Origin: Actinomycetota bacterium
GTDB taxonomy: Bacteria > Actinomycetota > Humimicrobiia > Humimicrobiales > Humimicrobiaceae
Length of the DNA stretch: 6,220 nt
Reading direction: 5' to 3'
Assembly (NCBI GenBank): GCA_003486795.1
Contig: DNFX01000117.1
Coordinates: 1-6,220, forward strand
Shown here: positions 1 through 5,836 of the stretch, one piece after another
How the letters are laid out: each line of letters begins with the position of its first letter
Position numbering within the stretch: the stretch's first letter is position 1
Program-made: the position numbers and the translations under genes
Notes under the pieces: generated by a model
What the model saw: only the letters and a program-made list of their open reading frames with translations
The model's database searches: none
Told to the model about the DNA's origin: nothing

Positions 1-528
1 TATCTGGTAGAGAAATTCGGTCATTTTACCGAAGGAAAGCTCGCAAAAATAAGATCTTATCTCATAAAAAAATCTACACTTGCTTATTATGCTCTTGAAA
101 TCAATCTGAGTGAGTATATATTACTTAGCGAAAATGAAGAGCAGTGTGATGGGAGAAAAAAGGAATCAATTCTGGCAGACGGCTTTGAAGCTTTCATTAG
201 CGCGATTTTTCTTGATAAGGGAATTGATTTTACAAAAAAATGGTTTTTTGAGTTATTCAAGCCTTTTATTGATGAAGGCATAAACAGCCATGATATTTTT
301 GACTATAAGACTTATCTTCAGGAAATACTGCAGTCAAAAGGCATGCCTCTTGTAAAATATAAACTGGCAAGTGCAGAAGGTCCCGATCATGATAAATTAT
401 TTCATTCAGCTGCAATGGTAGAAAATGAGATAATAGGTATTGGTTCAGGAAAGAGTAAAAAATTATCTGAACAGGCTGCTGCAAAAAATGCACTGGAAAA
501 ATATGTAAATAAGTCCTGCGACATTTAA
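1..528 (+). CDS. rnc: Ribonuclease III, C-terminal 175 residues (5' end outside window)
   Basis: RNase III cleaves double-stranded RNA in rRNA precursor processing and mRNA turnover, using Mg2+ and working as a homodimer. The window enters the gene in frame 1, so the N-terminal part with the family signature helix (ERLEFLGD type) is missing. Seen: a catalytic-domain segment with EGKLAKIRSYL and then KESILADGFEAFISAIFLD, in which Asp60 and Glu63 of the visible part match the second metal-binding Asp and Glu of the family (E. coli D114 and E117). From about residue 100 follows a double-stranded RNA-binding domain: DYKTYLQEILQ, a central beta region, and the closing helix with KKLSEQAAAKNALEKY. 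The stop is TAA at 526-528. The family is usually 220-250 residues long, so roughly 50-70 are lost to the left. Placement directly upstream of smc matches the Firmicutes order. The reading frame is intact and the identification is secure. Confidence 0.96.
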   Translation, partial: YLVEKFGHFTEGKLAKIRSYLIKKSTLAYYALEINLSEYILLSENEEQCDGRKKESILADGFEAFISAIFLDKGIDFTKKWFFELFKPFIDEGINSHDIFDYKTYLQEILQSKGMPLVKYKLASAEGPDHDKLFHSAAMVENEIIGIGSGKSKKLSEQAAAKNALEKYVNKSCDI

Positions 529-555
529 TTGACTGCCGGAACCTTTTAATATAAT
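529..555 (+). promoter_or_regulatory. Probable sigma-70/sigma-A promoter for smc-ftsY-ffh
   Basis: A -35 box TTGACT (529-534) starts immediately after the rnc stop codon. It is followed after 15 bases by a perfect -10 box TATAAT (550-555). The spacer is shorter than the optimal 17, but such spacers can work. Transcription would start near 562 and leave a leader of about 33 bases before smc. Inferred from sequence only; read-through from rnc is also likely because no terminator is visible between the genes. Confidence 0.6.
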
Positions 556-582
556 TTATTTAAATCATATCATTTTAATTTT

Positions 583-588
583 AAAGGA
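583..588 (+). promoter_or_regulatory. Ribosome binding site of smc, fixing a TTG start
   Basis: AAAGGA lies 6 bases before the TTG at 595. No ATG or GTG near this position would give the conserved SMC N-terminus (FLKTINLRGFKSFG). The Shine-Dalgarno-like motif therefore decides for the TTG start. Confidence 0.65.
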
Positions 589-594
589 TATTTT

Positions 595-2907
595 TTGTTT
601 TTAAAAACTATAAATTTGAGAGGATTTAAATCTTTCGGAACAAAAAGCAGTCTTGTTTTTGAAAAAGGGATATGTATAATTGTCGGACCTAATGGAAGTG
701 GAAAAAGTAATATAGTTGATGCAATATCCTGGGTACTTGGTGAACAGAGCCCCAAATCTCTTAGAGGTTCGACTATGGGTGATGTAATTTTTAAAAGTAA
801 AAATGAGGAACTGGCTATTGCAGAAGTTTCGCTTATCTTTGATAATTCCGACAGAACTCTGTCTGTTGAATTTTCCGATGTAAAATTTACCAGAAGAGTA
901 TATTTGAGAGGTGGCAGTGAATACTATATCAATTCATCACCTGTTAGACTTTCAGACATCCAGGATCTTATTTCCCAAAGCGGAATAGGAAAAGGTTTGT
1001 ATACCATAATAAACCAGGGCCAGATACATAATGTAATAATGTATAAGAATATTGAAAGAAAACATGTTATTGATGAAATTATAGGAATTTCAAAACATAA
1101 AATCAGAAGAGACAAATCCAAAGCAAAACTTGCAAATGTAGCTGAAGATATTGACAGGATAAATGATCTGATAAAAGAAATAAAAAGAACCATGGATCCA
1201 CTGGAAACGGAAGCAAAAAAATCAAGGGAGCTGAGCAGAATAGCTGCAGAATTAAAAAATGTCGAGCTATCTTTATTTATATCAACCATAAACAATCTTA
1301 ATTCTCAATGGGATATTGAGAACAAAAAAACAGAAGAAAACCTCAGGGAAATCAGAGACATAGATAAAAAATTAAATGAATTAAATGATAGCAGGATAAT
1401 GTTTGAGGATGAGAATTCCAGACAGAAATCCATCTTGTCGGATTTTGAAGATAGAATAAATAATTTCCATTATTATCTGAACAAACTTGGAAGCATCCAA
1501 CTTTTAATAAGTAATCGCCAGACTTCAGTTGAAACCATTATCAATATGATAGATTTTAGCTTCAGCAATATTTCCAGCAGAGAAGATGCTTATTCCGAGA
1601 ATGCGACTGACAGAGACAGAGAGAAGCTGATTTCAGTTTTTGATGAACTTGAAAAAGAAATAAAAAAATATCAGATATTGTTTGAAGATGTTTATAAAAG
1701 CTTGGGGAAACTGGTTAAACCGGAATATTTTGATGATTTGAACGAAAAGTTCAGTAAATTAAATATTTTATTCATTAAAATAAAAAAAATAATCTTCGAG
1801 GAAATAAAGTTAAAAAAGGAAAAAGCAATTAACAAATCTTCTCATAAGTATGATTCCATTAATACTGATAGCAGCATGAAAGAAAAAACTTTGAAACTGG
1901 ATAATGTTAAAAAAGAAGTTAATAAAATAATTAAAGATATTAATATTTTATCTGCAATGCTGAAAAGATTATCCATACAATCTTCAAGATTTGAAGAAAT
2001 TATAAATTCTGAATTTGAGAAAAAAAAGAAAGAATATAATAAAAAAACTGCTCTTTATAACAGTTTTGATGAAAAAATAAATATGCTTAATTCAAGAAAA
2101 AATTTTCTTGATAATGATTCTTACAGATCTGATTTGAAAAAAGAACAGATAAAAGAAAAAGTAAGAGATCTTACAATTAAAATATTTGACGATTATAACC
2201 TTTCACTTGATTTTATATTAAAAAATTATAAAGAGTCTGAGGACCCGGAGAATTCTGAAAAAAAATTAAGATATCTGAAAAATCAGCTGCAGGGTTATAA
2301 AAATATAAATCCTAATGCTCATCTTGAATATGAAAAGATAAAAGAAAGATTTGATTTTTTAAACAGCCAGAAAGATGATCTGGTAGAAAGTAAAAAAGAA
2401 CTGGAAAACATAATTGCTGATCTGAATTCGGAAATAAAAAAATTCTTTAATGAAAAGTTCCAGGAAATTAATGAGAATTTTAAATTTTATTTTAAGATAC
2501 TTTTCCCAACAGGTGAAGGTGAACTGATTATCAAAGATTCTGAAAACTATGATGAAGATGAGTTTGGTATCGATATTAAAGCTGATACAGGAAGTAACAA
2601 GAGCGTATCCCTGCAGCTTCTTTCGGGAGGAGAAAAAGCGCTTGTTTCAATAGCTTTTCTTTTCTCTATATTTGCTACAAATTCCTCGCCATTTTATATA
2701 TTTGATGAAATAGATGCAGCTCTTGATGATGCAAATCTCGACAGATTTCTGACACTTGTAAAAACTTTTTCAGAGAACAGGCAGATAATCATAATAAGTC
2801 ATCAGAAAAAAACGATGGAAATTGCAGATATCATATATGGTTTTTCTATGCAGTCAAATGGTGTAACAAAAATAGTTTCCGAAAAACTTAGGGTAGTTAA
2901 TGTTTAA
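595..2907 (+). CDS. smc: Chromosome partition protein SMC, short form without recognisable hinge (770 aa, TTG start)
   Basis: An ATPase that organises and segregates chromosomes, normally as a dimer with the kleisin ScpA and with ScpB. N-terminal head (1 to about 170): Walker A GPNGSGKS at 31-38, Q-loop VLGEQ (Gln51), SLRG at 55-58, the IINQGQI segment at 138-144 and the DEIIGISKHK equivalent of the bacterial EEAAGI motif at 160-169. The conserved head-proximal arm (PLETEAKKSRELSRIAAEL, about 202-220) follows. C-terminal part: arm motif EYEKIKERFDFLNSQKDDL at 578-596, signature LLSGGE at 675-680, Walker B YIFDEID (Asp704, Glu705), D-loop near 709-713 and the His736 switch. These features are typical of bacterial SMC rather than SbcC or RecN. 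Bacterial SMC is usually 1150-1190 residues; this one is 770. Residues 301-566 contain a single glycine, so the glycine-rich globular hinge is not there, and there is no CxxC zinc hook. Charged helical sequence fills about 171-612. The frame is continuous and codon use matches the neighbours. SMC identity is secure; in vivo dimerisation is an open question. Confidence 0.93.
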   Translation: MFLKTINLRGFKSFGTKSSLVFEKGICIIVGPNGSGKSNIVDAISWVLGEQSPKSLRGSTMGDVIFKSKNEELAIAEVSLIFDNSDRTLSVEFSDVKFTRRVYLRGGSEYYINSSPVRLSDIQDLISQSGIGKGLYTIINQGQIHNVIMYKNIERKHVIDEIIGISKHKIRRDKSKAKLANVAEDIDRINDLIKEIKRTMDPLETEAKKSRELSRIAAELKNVELSLFISTINNLNSQWDIENKKTEENLREIRDIDKKLNELNDSRIMFEDENSRQKSILSDFEDRINNFHYYLNKLGSIQLLISNRQTSVETIINMIDFSFSNISSREDAYSENATDRDREKLISVFDELEKEIKKYQILFEDVYKSLGKLVKPEYFDDLNEKFSKLNILFIKIKKIIFEEIKLKKEKAINKSSHKYDSINTDSSMKEKTLKLDNVKKEVNKIIKDINILSAMLKRLSIQSSRFEEIINSEFEKKKKEYNKKTALYNSFDEKINMLNSRKNFLDNDSYRSDLKKEQIKEKVRDLTIKIFDDYNLSLDFILKNYKESEDPENSEKKLRYLKNQLQGYKNINPNAHLEYEKIKERFDFLNSQKDDLVESKKELENIIADLNSEIKKFFNEKFQEINENFKFYFKILFPTGEGELIIKDSENYDEDEFGIDIKADTGSNKSVSLQLLSGGEKALVSIAFLFSIFATNSSPFYIFDEIDAALDDANLDRFLTLVKTFSENRQIIIISHQKKTMEIADIIYGFSMQSNGVTKIVSEKLRVVNV

Positions 2908-3775
2908 ATTATTTAAAAATCTAAGCTATATTTGGAACAAATTTACAAAAGCAGGAGACGATTTCTGGGATTTGCTGGAAGAAGAACTTATTCTTGGAAA
3001 TATAAGTTTTGAAACTGTTAACTATCTTATCAATAAGCTGCGGGAATACAGCTTTAAGGAAAATATCAGCGATCCGGCAATATTGAAAAACCGTTTAAAA
3101 GAATATATCCTGGATATACTTCAGTCAGGTGAAAACAATACAGGATTAAATATCAGTCCGGTAAAACCTTCAGTTTTTCTGATAGTGGGTGTCAATGGTG
3201 TTGGAAAAACAAGCAGTATCGCAAAGCTTGCAAATCTTCTGGCAAATGATAAGAAGAAAATCATAATATCTGCAGCCGACACTTTTCGTGCCGCTGCAAT
3301 TGAACAGATCCGGTATTTCGGTGAAAAAATTGGTATTGAAGTTGTTCATCATCAGCGTTTTTCCGATCCCGGAGCTGTTGTTTTTGACAGCCTTGACAAA
3401 GCAGTTGCAAAAGAAGCAGATATTGTTATCATCGATACTGCCGGAAGAATGCAGACTTCTTCAAATCTTATGGATGAATTAAAGAAAATAAAAAGAGTGA
3501 TAATAAAAAAAATGGGCAGGGAGCCGGATGAAGTATTAATGGTAATTGATTCCAATGTCGGACAGAATGCGAAATCACAGGTAGAAATATTTAATGATTC
3601 AATAGGCATTACAGGCATTATACTTACAAAGACAGACAGTACTTCAAAAGGCGGAATAGTAATCACAATTAAAAATGATTTAAAAATACCTGTCAAACTT
3701 GTTACTTTTGGGGAGAAAATAAATGATATAGAGTATTTTAATCCTCTGGAATTTGTAAATGAACTGATTGGATAA
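2900..3775 (+). CDS. ftsY: Signal recognition particle receptor FtsY (291 aa)
   Basis: The membrane-bound SRP receptor GTPase. It pairs with Ffh so that ribosomes making membrane proteins are handed to the Sec translocon. N domain about 18-75 (DDFWDLLEEELILGNISFETV), preceded by a short amphipathic basic helix (MFKLFKNLSYIWNKF) that probably touches the membrane; the long acidic A domain of E. coli is absent, as in many Gram-positives. G domain: G1 GVNGVGKT at 97-104, G2 DTFRAAA at 127-133, G3 DTAGR at 179-183, IDSNVGQNA at 216-224, G4 TKTD at 243-246, GG at 251-252 and closing GEKINDIEYF at 271-280. Departures from the common consensus are TSS instead of TTT after the P-loop lysine, DSN instead of DAT before GQNA, and TKTD instead of TKLD. 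The ATG overlaps the end of smc by 8 bases, with a weak AGGG at 2890-2893 upstream; translation is therefore probably coupled to smc. Confidence 0.95.
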   Translation: MFKLFKNLSYIWNKFTKAGDDFWDLLEEELILGNISFETVNYLINKLREYSFKENISDPAILKNRLKEYILDILQSGENNTGLNISPVKPSVFLIVGVNGVGKTSSIAKLANLLANDKKKIIISAADTFRAAAIEQIRYFGEKIGIEVVHHQRFSDPGAVVFDSLDKAVAKEADIVIIDTAGRMQTSSNLMDELKKIKRVIIKKMGREPDEVLMVIDSNVGQNAKSQVEIFNDSIGITGIILTKTDSTSKGGIVITIKNDLKIPVKLVTFGEKINDIEYFNPLEFVNELIG

Positions 3776-3780
3776 AAGAT

Positions 3781-5118
3781 ATGTTTGAATTTCTTACATC
3801 AAAATTTGAAGATTTGTTTTTTAAAATTAAAAACAAAGGGAAGGTAAGCCCGAAGGATCTGGATGATGCTTTAAGAGAAATCAAGCTGGCATTGCTTGAG
3901 GCCGATGTTAATTTTGGCGTTGTAAAGGAATTGCTTGAAAATATAAAAAACAAAGCTGTCGGAGAGAATATCCTTGAAAGCCTGACACCTTTTCAGCAGA
4001 TTATTAAAATAGTAAATGAAGAAATGACAAAAATTCTTGGTGGAGGTTCAAGCCTGGTTAATTTTTCTCAAAGAATACCTACTGTTATCATGCTTGTGGG
4101 ACTTCAGGGAACAGGGAAAACAACAGTAAGTGTAAAGCTTGCCAATCTTCTTAAATCAAAATACTCGAAAAAAGTTGGTCTTGTTGCCGCAGACATATAC
4201 AGGCCAGCAGCAATACAGCAGCTGATTGATTATTCCAAAAAAATAAATTGTGAGGTCTATCATGATGACAATAGCAGAAGTCCTTTGAAAATTGCGCAAA
4301 ATGGAATTAATTATTTAAGAAAAAATTATTCAGACGTGGTCATAATTGATACTGCAGGAAGATTGCAGATTGATGAAGAAATGATGGAAGAAGCAGTTTC
4401 AATAAAAAGAGAAATCAAACCACATCAGATATATCTGGTTGTGGATTCTATGTCCGGTCAGGAAGCTGTAAATGTTGCAAAAGAATTTAATCAGAGACTT
4501 GAATATGATGGTATTATTCTTACCAAGCTTGACAGCGATTCAAGAGGAGGCGCTGCTTTATCGATAAATCATGTGATAAAGAAGCCGATAAAATTTATAT
4601 CTACAGGTGAGAAGATAGAGGATTTTGATATTTTTTATCCTGATAGAATGTCTTCGCGTATACTGGGTATGGGAGATGTACTTTCACTGATAGAGAAAAC
4701 TGAAAAAATAATAGATGACAAAAAAGCAAAAGAGCTTGAAGAAAAAATATATAAAAATGAGCTGAATTTTGAAGACTTCATTTTTCAGCTAAAGAGTATA
4801 AAAAAAATGGGTTCATTTAACAAAATTCTTGAAATGCTTCCCATGATGGGCAAAAACAAAGCTCTTAAAGGTATTAGTGTTGATGACAAACACCTTGACA
4901 GGATAGAAGCTATAATAAATTCAATGACAACTGAGGAAAGAAGACAGCCGAATTTAATAGACGGTAGCAGAAAAAAAAGGATTGCAGGCGGAAGCGGAAC
5001 GAGCGTAAACGATGTGAACAATCTTTTGAAACAATTTGAAAACACAAGACATCTGCTAAAACAGTTCTCAGGCGGAGGCGGCATGAAAAATTTTGATTTT
5101 ATGAAACGAAGGTTTTAA
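3781..5118 (+). CDS. ffh: Signal recognition particle protein Ffh (445 aa)
   Basis: The GTPase and signal-sequence-binding protein of the SRP. It binds 4.5S/6S SRP RNA in the cytosol and docks with FtsY. Domains in order: N domain about 1-95 (DDALREIKLALLEADVNFGVV), G domain about 96-295 with G1 GLQGTGKT at 107-114, G2 DIYRPAA at 138-144, G3 DTAGR at 190-194, G4 TKLD at 248-251 and STGEKIEDF at 274-282. The linker GMGDVLSLIEK (296-306) leads into the M domain (about 320-445). That domain carries the SRP RNA-binding motif SRKKRIAGGSGTSVNDVN at 396-413 and a short Gly-rich, Met-containing tail (GGGGMKNFDF). Length is normal for the family. One departure is TTV rather than TTT after the P-loop lysine. 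It lies 5 bases after ftsY with only a weak ribosome binding site, which suggests coupling. The small regulator gene ylxM, often just upstream of ffh in Firmicutes, is absent. Confidence 0.97.
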   Translation: MFEFLTSKFEDLFFKIKNKGKVSPKDLDDALREIKLALLEADVNFGVVKELLENIKNKAVGENILESLTPFQQIIKIVNEEMTKILGGGSSLVNFSQRIPTVIMLVGLQGTGKTTVSVKLANLLKSKYSKKVGLVAADIYRPAAIQQLIDYSKKINCEVYHDDNSRSPLKIAQNGINYLRKNYSDVVIIDTAGRLQIDEEMMEEAVSIKREIKPHQIYLVVDSMSGQEAVNVAKEFNQRLEYDGIILTKLDSDSRGGAALSINHVIKKPIKFISTGEKIEDFDIFYPDRMSSRILGMGDVLSLIEKTEKIIDDKKAKELEEKIYKNELNFEDFIFQLKSIKKMGSFNKILEMLPMMGKNKALKGISVDDKHLDRIEAIINSMTTEERRQPNLIDGSRKKRIAGGSGTSVNDVNNLLKQFENTRHLLKQFSGGGGMKNFDFMKRRF

Positions 5119-5130
5119 AATATCTCTGAT

Positions 5131-5170
5131 AAAAATTAAATATTTTTATATTAATTTAATATATTTTTTT
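5131..5170 (+). terminator. Possible weak, all-AT intrinsic terminator after ffh
   Basis: TATATTAA (5147-5154) and TTAATATA (5156-5163) form a perfect inverted repeat, followed directly by seven T residues (5164-5170). An alternative fold pairs ATTAAAT (5135-5141) with ATTTAAT (5154-5160). Either stem has only A-U pairs and would be weak, so partial read-through into rpsP is likely. A chance product of base composition is possible. Confidence 0.35.
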
Positions 5171-5199
5171 AGTGTATAAAAACAACTTTAAAAAATATT

Positions 5200-5227
5200 T
5201 TGCAAGTTTTTTATAAATCTATATAAT
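5200..5227 (+). promoter_or_regulatory. Probable sigma-70/sigma-A promoter for rpsP-khpA-rimM
   Basis: A -35 box TTGCAA (5200-5205), a 16-base spacer and a perfect -10 box TATAAT (5222-5227). Transcription would start near 5234 and leave a leader of about 43 bases before rpsP. The position after an apparent terminator and before a ribosomal protein gene fits an operon promoter. The AT-rich background raises the false-positive risk. Confidence 0.6.
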
Positions 5228-5246
5228 TTTAAACAATGTGAAAATA

Positions 5247-5258
5247 TGGTATATACCA
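5247..5258 (+). repeat. 12-base perfect palindrome in the rpsP leader
   Basis: TGGTATATACCA reads the same on both strands and lies between the predicted transcription start and the Shine-Dalgarno of rpsP. As RNA it gives only a 4-bp stem with a 4-base loop. As DNA it could be a dimeric protein-binding site. Function is unknown. Confidence 0.5.
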
Positions 5259-5263
5259 ATTAC

Positions 5264-5270
5264 AGGAGGA
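5264..5270 (+). promoter_or_regulatory. Strong ribosome binding site of rpsP, fixing a TTG start
   Basis: AGGAGGA lies 6 bases before the TTG at 5277. An in-frame ATG at 5238 would add 13 residues not found in S16 proteins and would place this Shine-Dalgarno inside the gene. The TTG start gives the standard N-terminus (M)[19 protein letters not shown]. Confidence 0.88.
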
Positions 5271-5276
5271 ATTGAT

Positions 5277-5546
5277 TTGAGCGTAAAGATTAGATTAACG
5301 AGAGTGGGTTCTAAGAAGCAGCCATTTTACAGAATTATTGTTGCAGATAGCCATTCTCCACGTGACGGAAGATTTATTGAAAATATAGGGACCTATGATC
5401 CCAAGACAAACCCCTCGACAATCGAGCTTAATAAAGAAAAAGCCATAGACTGGCTGAAAAAAGGCGCAACTCCTACAAATACTGTCAGGAAATTGTTTGA
5501 TATAGTCAAAGTCAATTTAAAAAGCGATAGTGAAAGTAATCAATAA
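5277..5546 (+). CDS. rpsP: 30S ribosomal protein S16 (bS16, 89 aa)
   Basis: S16 is a small-subunit protein that binds 16S rRNA and is needed for 30S assembly. The full family pattern is visible: [19 protein letters not shown] at the start, [19 protein letters not shown] about residues 21-39, then [24 protein letters not shown] and [10 protein letters not shown] near the C-terminus. The length (89) is normal for bacterial S16 (80-90). The start is TTG at 5277, chosen for the Shine-Dalgarno and family alignment. It is the first gene of the S16-KhpA-RimM unit, in the same order as Firmicutes, and khpA follows after 13 bases. It is expected to be highly expressed, with the best Shine-Dalgarno in the window. 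No anomalies in the protein. Confidence 0.97.
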   Translation: MSVKIRLTRVGSKKQPFYRIIVADSHSPRDGRFIENIGTYDPKTNPSTIELNKEKAIDWLKKGATPTNTVRKLFDIVKVNLKSDSESNQ

Positions 5547-5548
5547 CT

Positions 5549-5554
5549 GGAGGT
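5549..5554 (+). promoter_or_regulatory. Ribosome binding site of khpA
   Basis: GGAGGT lies 5 bases before the GTG at 5560, in the short gap after rpsP. It supports the GTG start, for which there is no ATG alternative. Confidence 0.85.
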
Positions 5555-5559
5555 AAATA

Positions 5560-5793
5560 GTGAAAGAATTACTAGAGTACATAGTAAAAGAGCTGGTTGA
5601 TAACCCTGATGAAGTACAGATAACTGAAGAAGAGGAAGGAGACAAGACTGTAATTTTTAAGCTTAAGGTTGCCGAGAATGATTTGGGCAAAGTTATAGGG
5701 AAAAAAGGAAGAACAGCGAATGCCATAAGAGTTGTTATGAGAGCTGCTTCTGCAAAAAGAGGAAAATCATCCATAGTTAAAATTATTGATTGA
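5560..5793 (+). CDS. khpA: KH-domain RNA-binding protein KhpA (YlqC family, 77 aa)
   Basis: A small single-KH-domain protein. In Firmicutes this family pairs with KhpB (Jag/EloR), binds many RNAs and affects cell elongation and division. Seen: N-terminal helix MKELLEYIVKELVDNPDEV, an acidic turn (EEEEGD), the beta strand TVIFKLKVA, then the KH core DLGKVIGKKGRTANAIR with the GxxG loop GKKG at 47-50, and the closing strand SSIVKIID. Length and layout are those of the family. The start is GTG at 5560. The gene sits between rpsP and rimM, exactly as ylqC does in Bacillus, which supports a link to ribosome assembly or RNA handling. The ylqD gene that follows in Bacillus is absent. Family assignment is firm; the RNA targets cannot be read from the sequence. 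Confidence 0.94.
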   Translation: MKELLEYIVKELVDNPDEVQITEEEEGDKTVIFKLKVAENDLGKVIGKKGRTANAIRVVMRAASAKRGKSSIVKIID

Positions 5794-5812
5794 ATTTGTT
5801 AATTTATATATA

Positions 5813-5836
5813 TTTTAGACATTTAAATGTCTGAAA
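5813..5836 (+). promoter_or_regulatory. RNA hairpin sequestering the rimM start codon
   Basis: The perfect 16-base palindrome AGACATTTAAATGTCT (5817-5832) contains the rimM ATG at 5827-5829. In RNA, 5817-5822 pairs with 5827-5832 around a UUAA loop. The stem extends by one U-G and three U-A pairs (5813-5816 with 5833-5836) to about 10 bp. All three start-codon bases are paired, and no Shine-Dalgarno is visible upstream (only AGAC at 5817-5820, itself in the stem). A role in lowering rimM translation is inferred. Confidence 0.5.

Noticed and set aside
924..1295. Open frames on the minus strand opposite smc, ftsY, ffh, khpA and rimM
   Set aside because: They lie fully within well-supported + strand genes, lack ribosome binding sites and resemble no protein family; they are shadows of the real coding frames.
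2020..2028. Run of eight A then G in smc (A AAA AAG in the reading frame), like the dnaX slippery site
   Set aside because: A -1 shift would reach a stop within a few codons and give only a truncated head. No stimulatory stem or Shine-Dalgarno is evident, and such A runs are common in Lys-rich, AT-rich genes.
595..2907. SbcC/Rad50 or RecN instead of SMC, because of the short length
   Set aside because: There is no CxxC hook. The C-terminal motifs (FDFLNSQKDDL, LLSGGEKAL, FDEIDAALDDANLDRF) and the position between rnc and ftsY are those of bacterial SMC.
595..2907. smc as a pseudogene with a frameshift or internal stop
   Set aside because: One uninterrupted frame links both heads, all catalytic motifs are intact and codon use is even. 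The length difference is an in-frame absence, not a disruption.
5238..5276. ATG at 5238 as the start of rpsP (13 extra residues)
   Set aside because: The extra residues are not part of S16 proteins, and the strong AGGAGGA at 5264-5270 would lie inside the gene. TTG at 5277 fits both.
5527..5566. Direct repeat ATAGTGAAAG at 5527-5536 and 5557-5566, the second copy containing the khpA start; GTG at 5530 as an earlier khpA start
   Set aside because: Reading from 5530 meets TAA at 5554-5556, so it is not a start. A single 10-base repeat in AT-rich sequence is probably chance.
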